From: an uncultured Clostridia bacterium
GTDB taxonomy: Bacteria; Bacillota; Clostridia; Oscillospirales; Acutalibacteraceae
Length of the DNA: 9,362 bases
Assembly: GCA_937875885.1 (NCBI GenBank)
Contig: CALEIO010000235.1
Location: 1 to 9,362 of the forward strand
Direction of reading: 5' to 3'
In this document: positions 6,607-9,362 of the stretch, one piece after another
How positions within the stretch are numbered: position 1 is the first letter of the stretch
Layout of the letters: each line of letters begins with the position of its first letter
Translations under genes and position numbers: made by a program
Notes under the pieces: model-generated
What the model saw: the letters and a program-made list of their open reading frames with translations, nothing else
Told to the model about the DNA's origin: nothing
Database searches by the model: none

Positions 6607-6658
6607 TTAATAAAGTAGTTTACAAACTTTTTACATAACTTATCTTGTAGATTTAACA
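6607..6658 (+). promoter_or_regulatory. PhoB/PhoP-box-like direct repeats upstream of the phosphate transporter
   Basis: TTTACA at 6619-6624 and again at 6630-6635 are exact direct repeats with an 11-bp period. TTAATA (6607-6612) precedes them by 12 bp, and TTAACA (6653-6658) follows two periods later, with a degenerate unit (TTATCT) near 6640. Tandem TT(A/T)ACA hexamers every ~11 bp are the described binding pattern for the phosphate-starvation regulator PhoP in Bacillus. A -10-like TATAAA lies at 6685-6690 without a good -35, as expected of an activated promoter. The rest of 6319-6723 holds the divergent glycosyltransferase promoter and leader. Confidence 0.45.
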
Positions 6659-6723
6659 GGAAATCAATAAAGTAATAAATGCTTTATAAATGCGAAAAAC
6701 AATAATGAATCAGGAGTGTATTT

Positions 6724-8487
6724 ATGAATATATTTGACGGCTTGACCCTTATAGGTGGATTGTGCCTTTTCCTTTTTGGTATGAACCTTATGGGTGAATC
6801 TCTGGAAAGATCTGCAGGCAGCGGGCTTAACAGATTGCTTGGCAAGTTAACAACAGGAAAAATGGCAGGATTCCTTACAGGTCTTGGTGTTACTGCTGTT
6901 ATTCAGTCATCCTCTGCCACAACAGTTATGGTGGTAGGCTTTGTTAACTCAGGTGTAATGAGCCTTAAGCAGGCTATTAATGTAATTATGGGTGCTAACG
7001 TGGGCACAACCGTTACATCCTGGCTGTTGAGCCTTACAGGAATCGAAAGCGGAAATGTTTTTGTAAAGTTGCTTAAACCCACTTCTTTTACCCCTATCCT
7101 TGCTTTGGTGGGAATTATCCTTTATATGATGTCCAAGAAGGGTTGTAATAAGGATATCGGAATTATTCTGTTGGGATTTGCAACACTTATGTTTGGTATG
7201 GACACTATGTCTGATGCGGTTGCAGGACTTAAAGAGGTACCCGAGTTTGCAAACATCCTTGTTATGTTTTCAAATCCTGTGTTGGGTGTTTTGGCAGGTG
7301 CTGTGCTTACAGGTGTTATACAGTCTTCTTCTGCATCTGTTGGTATTCTGCAGGCACTTTCTTCTACCGGTGCCGTAACTATCGGTGCATCTGTTCCCAT
7401 TATTATGGGTCAGAACATAGGAACATGTGTAACAGCTTTGCTTTCTTCTGTTGGTACAAACAGAAATGCACGACGTGCTTCTATGGTGCATCTTATGTTT
7501 AATTTAATCGGTACAACTGCACTGTTGAGTATATATTGTGTTGTTACTGCTGTGTTTAACGTTGAGATGATAAATAATTCTGCAAGCGAGTTTTCTATTG
7601 CTGTTTGTCATACAGCCTTCAATATACTGTGCACAGTAATTATGCTTCCTATGTCGGGACTTCTCGAAAAGCTTTCTTACAAGCTTATCAAAGAACCTGA
7701 AAATACCCAGAAGCCCGAGCAGAAGATTGAGCTGGACAAGCGTCTTATGGTAACGCCTGCTGTTGCAATCAAGCGCGCAGAACAGGTAACTACACAGATG
7801 GCAAAGTTAAGTGTAGAAGCGCTTTGCGACTCTGCTGCACTGCTCTATAGCTACACCGAGGAGGGGGCACAGGCAGTTGCAGAAAAAGAAGACGCGGTAG
7901 ACCGTTACGAAGATACAATCGGTTCGTACCTTGTGGAGCTCAGTGCTGTTAATATGACAAACGAAGATAACAATGAGCTGAGCAAACTGCTCTTTGTTAT
8001 CGGCGACTTTGAGCGTATCTCTGACCACGCCACAAACATTGTGCGCAGTGCACGAGAAATTAACGAAAAATCTCTTGAATTCAGCCGTGCCGCTCAAACA
8101 GAACTTAAGTCAATTCTGGGCGCTGTGGAAGAGATAGTAAAGCTTACTGTGGATGCTTTTGCAGAGAACAGCATTGAAGCCGCAATGAAGATTGAGCCTT
8201 TGGAGCAGGTTGTGGACTATCTTAAAAAGCAGTTAAGAGCAAACCATATTGCAAGAATGCAGAAGGGTGAGTGCTCTATGGAGATGGGATTTGTGTGGGC
8301 AGACTTGATTACAAACCTTGAGAGAGTGTCTGACCATTGCTCAAATATTGCTGTGAGAATCATTGAAACAGCTCACCACAGAGCAGATACCCATAGATAC
8401 CACCACGAGCTTCAGCGTAAGAGCGAAACATTCAACAATCTTTACAGGTCTTATATGAATAAATACGGGGTTGCAGCCACTATATAA
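6724..8487 (+). CDS. Na+/phosphate cotransporter (NptA/NaPi-II family) with PhoU-like C-terminal domain
   Basis: A 587-residue inner-membrane transporter expected to import inorganic phosphate with Na+. Two inverted-repeat Na_Pi_cotrans domains are plain: VIQSSSATT with Gln61 and VIQSSSASV with Gln200, each followed by its paired motif GANVGTT (90-96) and GQNIGTC (229-235). Hydrophobic segments run to about residue 315. From about 345 comes a soluble helical PhoU-like domain with the two metal-binding signatures FERISDHATNI and LERVSDHCSNI, thought in this family to tie transport to phosphate status. The length is normal for the PhoU-fused bacterial type and nothing is missing. The start has AGGAG (6712-6716) 7 bases before the ATG. 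PhoP-like direct repeats at 6607-6658 suggest induction by phosphate limitation, and a terminator follows 21 bp after the stop. It is a single-gene unit, divergent from the glycosyltransferase gene. Confidence 0.93.
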   Translation: MNIFDGLTLIGGLCLFLFGMNLMGESLERSAGSGLNRLLGKLTTGKMAGFLTGLGVTAVIQSSSATTVMVVGFVNSGVMSLKQAINVIMGANVGTTVTSWLLSLTGIESGNVFVKLLKPTSFTPILALVGIILYMMSKKGCNKDIGIILLGFATLMFGMDTMSDAVAGLKEVPEFANILVMFSNPVLGVLAGAVLTGVIQSSSASVGILQALSSTGAVTIGASVPIIMGQNIGTCVTALLSSVGTNRNARRASMVHLMFNLIGTTALLSIYCVVTAVFNVEMINNSASEFSIAVCHTAFNILCTVIMLPMSGLLEKLSYKLIKEPENTQKPEQKIELDKRLMVTPAVAIKRAEQVTTQMAKLSVEALCDSAALLYSYTEEGAQAVAEKEDAVDRYEDTIGSYLVELSAVNMTNEDNNELSKLLFVIGDFERISDHATNIVRSAREINEKSLEFSRAAQTELKSILGAVEEIVKLTVDAFAENSIEAAMKIEPLEQVVDYLKKQLRANHIARMQKGECSMEMGFVWADLITNLERVSDHCSNIAVRIIETAHHRADTHRYHHELQRKSETFNNLYRSYMNKYGVAATI

Positions 8488-8508
8488 AAAAGGATAGAAA
8501 TTTTGTAT

Positions 8509-8547
8509 GCAGCAATTCTCGGAAATAAACGAGGATTGCTGCTTTTT
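8509..8547 (+). terminator. Terminator of the phosphate transporter gene
   Basis: GCAGCAAT-TCTCG (8509-8521) pairs with CGAGG-ATTGCTGC (8530-8542) around GAAATAAA, followed by T5. Strong, and 21 bp after the stop codon. Confidence 0.85.
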
Positions 8548-8620
8548 ATGTGTGTAAGAAAGAGTGTGGCGGCAGTAATTTTTTCAAAGCTATGTTGGGG
8601 TCGGAAAAAATCCGGACTAA

Positions 8621-8649
8621 TGTCGACATTTTGTCGACAAATTGTCGAC
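8621..8649. promoter_or_regulatory. Three TGTCGAC boxes at exact 11-bp spacing (operator-like array)
   Basis: TGTCGAC starts at 8621, 8632 and 8643: three identical 7-mers one helical turn apart. The first two are followed by A, making the 8-bp palindrome TGTCGACA. The motif differs by one base from the Spo0A box TGTCGAA, and phased head-to-tail boxes are how such response regulators often bind. Boxes 2 and 3 cover the -35 and spacer of a promoter-like sequence (TTGTCG 8631-8636, 17 bp, TATAAT 8654-8659). The protein that binds it cannot be told from the window. Confidence 0.5.
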
Positions 8650-8659
8650 CTAATATAAT
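8631..8659 (+). promoter_or_regulatory. Candidate promoter under the TGTCGAC array
   Basis: TTGTCG (8631-8636), 17-bp spacer, TATAAT (8654-8659). Transcription would start near 8666 and run toward tRNA-Pro through A-rich DNA without an evident terminator until 9031-9058. The only plus-strand frame with an ATG after it (28 codons from 8763) has no ribosome binding site, so the product would be an RNA or a long tRNA precursor, if the promoter is real. Confidence 0.35.
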
Positions 8660-8893
8660 TTAATATAAATCAACATAACCTAATTGAATATAAATAAAAA
8701 CAACAAAATAAAATAAAAGAAAAAAGAATACAAGTGAATACAAGCATTTTTGTGTGCACAAAAATGGGCTCTGTGTTGAAAACTATGTGGAAAACTTTTG
8801 GCAACAGACAATGCACAAGGGTGGGTGTTGGCAGTATGCAAACAGATTGAATGATTATTTCTGAATAAACCTGATAAAACTTAAAATTTCCTC
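8660..8893. other. Non-coding AT-rich stretch with small repeats
   Basis: No convincing gene. AATATAAAT occurs twice (near 8663 and 8687), followed by an almost pure A/C/AAAT tract to about 8725. GAATACAAG is repeated with a 10-bp period (8726-8734, 8736-8744). A perfect 10-bp inverted repeat CATTTTTGTG/CACAAAAATG (8745-8754 with 8757-8766, centre TG) follows. TGTGGAAAA near 8787 fits the DnaA-box consensus TTWTNCACA on the minus strand, but it is alone. The 76-codon minus-strand frame here lacks a ribosome binding site and is probably not real. Confidence 0.5.
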
Positions 8894-8922
8894 TTGACAT
8901 CCGCCAACAAATAGTGTATTAT
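8894..8922 (+). promoter_or_regulatory. Promoter of tRNA-Pro
   Basis: Consensus TTGACA (8894-8899), 17-bp spacer, TATTAT (8917-8922). It is the best -35 in the window, as expected for a stable RNA gene. Transcription would start about 15 bp before the mature tRNA 5' end at 8944. Confidence 0.8.
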
Positions 8923-8943
8923 ATTTTAGTCGTCAATCGACAT

Positions 8944-9020
8944 CCGGGTGTAGCGCAGTTTGGTAGCGCGCTTGAATGGGGTTCAAGAGGCCGCAGGTTC
9001 GACTCCTGTCACTCGGACCA
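8944..9020 (+). tRNA. tRNA-Pro (anticodon GGG)
   Basis: A 77-nt tRNA with an encoded 3' CCA. The acceptor stem CCGGGTG (8944-8950) pairs with CACTCGG (9010-9016), with one G-T wobble; the discriminator is A9017 and CCA is 9018-9020. The D arm is GCGCAGTTTGGTAGCGC. The anticodon stem CTTGA (8971-8975) / TCAAG (8983-8987) encloses the loop ATGGGGT, with U33 and anticodon GGG at 8978-8980, which reads proline codons CCC/CCU. The T arm is GCAGG-TTCGACT-CCTGT. The last 15 bases and the two that follow are repeated at 9236-9252, as seen where a tRNA 3' end acts as an integration target. Confidence 0.97.
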
Positions 9021-9022
9021 TA
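9006..9022 (+). repeat. tRNA 3'-end direct repeat, copy 1 (att-like)
   Basis: The 17 bases CTGTCACTCGGACCATA cover the last 15 nt of the tRNA and two following bases. They recur exactly at 9236-9252, 230 bp downstream. Duplication of a tRNA 3' end is the usual footprint of site-specific integration, although the element between is far too short to carry an integrase. Confidence 0.8.
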
Positions 9023-9030
9023 GAAATAAA

Positions 9031-9058
9031 GGACATCTCGTAAGAGGTGTCCTTTTTT
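9031..9058 (+). terminator. Terminator of tRNA-Pro
   Basis: GGACATCTC (9031-9039) pairs with GAGGTGTCC (9044-9052) around GTAA, with a single G-T wobble, followed by T6. It begins 10 bp after the tRNA CCA. Confidence 0.9.
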
Positions 9059-9075
9059 CTATATTCTAAGTTTGT

Positions 9076-9130
9076 GGGGCAGGAGTCGAACAGGCTGTGC
9101 CGAGAAAATTTTCAGCGAAATTTTTGAAGG
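9076..9130. repeat. 55-bp direct repeat carrying an inverted T-arm, copy 1
   Basis: This block is identical to 9308-9362. It starts GGGGCAGGAGTCGAAC; the 12 bases at 9080-9091 are the exact reverse complement of 8997-9008 in the T arm of tRNA-Pro. The remainder, through GGCTGTGCCGAG and an AAAATTTT/AAATTTTT-rich end, matches nothing I recognise. Similarity extends weakly a few bases to the left (TTTGTG versus TTCGCG). Confidence 0.85.
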
Positions 9131-9131
9131 T

Positions 9132-9156
9132 AAAAAGGCTCCTGCGGAGCGTTTTT
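9132..9156. terminator. Bidirectional terminator-like hairpin inside the cassette
   Basis: AAAAAG-GCTCC (9132-9142), loop TGC, GGAGC-GTTTTT (9146-9156). A short GC stem flanked by A5 and T5 could stop transcription on either strand. The following 9157-9235 holds no gene and no feature I can name. Confidence 0.5.
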
Positions 9157-9235
9157 AAGCCGCCGCGCTGATGATACTTTTAACACTCCAAACACCGCAA
9201 CATACGAGGTACGTGCTATCGGTTATATTAAACCA

Positions 9236-9252
9236 CTGTCACTCGGACCATA
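9236..9252 (+). repeat. tRNA 3'-end direct repeat, copy 2 (att-like)
   Basis: An exact 17-base copy of 9006-9022, including CCA, but the sequence before it (ATATTAAACCA) does not form a tRNA. It is therefore a detached 3' end, not a second tRNA gene. It is followed at once by another terminator and by copy 2 of the 55-bp block. Confidence 0.85.
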
Positions 9253-9287
9253 AAAAAACCAGTCCACAAAAGTGGGCTGGTTTTTTT
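9252..9287 (+). terminator. Terminator following the detached tRNA 3' end
   Basis: CCAGTCCAC (9259-9267) pairs with GTGGGCTGG (9272-9280; one G-T wobble) around AAAA, flanked by A7 and T7. It occupies the same place in the cassette as the hairpin at 9031-9058, yet its sequence is unrelated. Confidence 0.85.
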
Positions 9288-9307
9288 ATTATCTGTAATT
9301 AGTTCGC

Positions 9308-9362
9308 GGGGCAGGAGTCGAACAGGCTGTGCCGAGAAAATTTTCAGCGAAATTTTTGAAGG
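9308..9362. repeat. 55-bp direct repeat, copy 2 (cut by window end)
   Basis: Identical over all 55 bases to 9076-9130, offset 232 bp. The window stops inside it, so the repeat, and perhaps a further cassette unit, continues beyond. Confidence 0.85.

Noticed and set aside
8641..8800. Possible replication origin (AT-rich tract plus DnaA-box-like TGTGGAAAA)
   Set aside because: Only one box-like site, and no dnaA, dnaN or rep gene in the window.
8763..8849. 28-codon plus-strand frame after the 10-bp inverted repeat
   Set aside because: No ribosome binding site and no recognisable sequence.
8670..8900. 76-codon minus-strand frame with a hydrophobic end, possible small membrane protein
   Set aside because: No ribosome binding site, its start overlaps the tRNA promoter, and the hydrophobicity follows from the A-rich plus strand (T-rich codons on minus).
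9157..9252. Decayed second tRNA ending at the detached 3' tail
   Set aside because: Only the last 15 bases match; no acceptor 5' strand, anticodon arm or T arm can be drawn upstream.

Overview
The window looks like chromosomal DNA of a low-to-moderate-GC Gram-positive anaerobe, most likely a gut clostridium of the Oscillospirales/Ruminococcaceae type. The reasons are strong AGGAGG-like ribosome binding sites, TG-extended -10 promoters, short intrinsic terminators, and dispersed palindromic repeats of a kind I recall from gut Clostridia. No phage, transposase, CRISPR or integrase gene is visible. Taxonomy is inferred from style only.

Layout. Positions 1-306 hold the terminator of a gene outside the window, a ~120-bp MITE-like palindromic repeat and an extended -10 promoter. 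Next is a TTG-start, membrane-anchored secreted protein (307-1242, +) of unknown function. It converges on a secreted C-terminally anchored protein (1477-2238, -), which is flanked on both sides by near-copies of one terminator hairpin. A YwaF/TMEM164-like integral membrane protein (2357-3178, -) is divergent from a membrane-anchored, externally facing tyrosine-phosphatase-like protein (3462-4760, +). That gene has a frameshift close to its 3' end; the lost C-terminus is still readable in the +1 frame to 4872. It converges on a processive-type membrane glycosyltransferase family 2 protein (5050-6309, -), which is divergent from a Na+/phosphate cotransporter with a PhoU-like tail (6724-8487, +). 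The intergenic space before the transporter has TTTACA-type direct repeats resembling a PhoB/PhoP box.

From 8488 to 8943 there is no convincing protein gene, but the stretch is structured. It has a terminator, three TGTCGAC boxes spaced exactly 11 bp over a promoter-like sequence, a very A-rich tract and a perfect 10-bp inverted repeat. A tRNA-Pro(GGG) with its own strong promoter and terminator follows (8944-9020). After it begins a repeated cassette: 17 bp of the tRNA 3' end recur 230 bp downstream, each time followed by a different terminator hairpin and then an identical 55-bp block carrying a 12-nt inverted copy of the tRNA T-arm. The second block runs off the window, so the array may continue.

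The protein genes do not form one pathway. Each has its own promoter and terminator, most products are membrane or cell-surface proteins, and the window reads as single-gene transcription units separated by repeats. The parts least explained by standard annotation are the tRNA-tail cassette array and the 11-bp-phased box array upstream of it.
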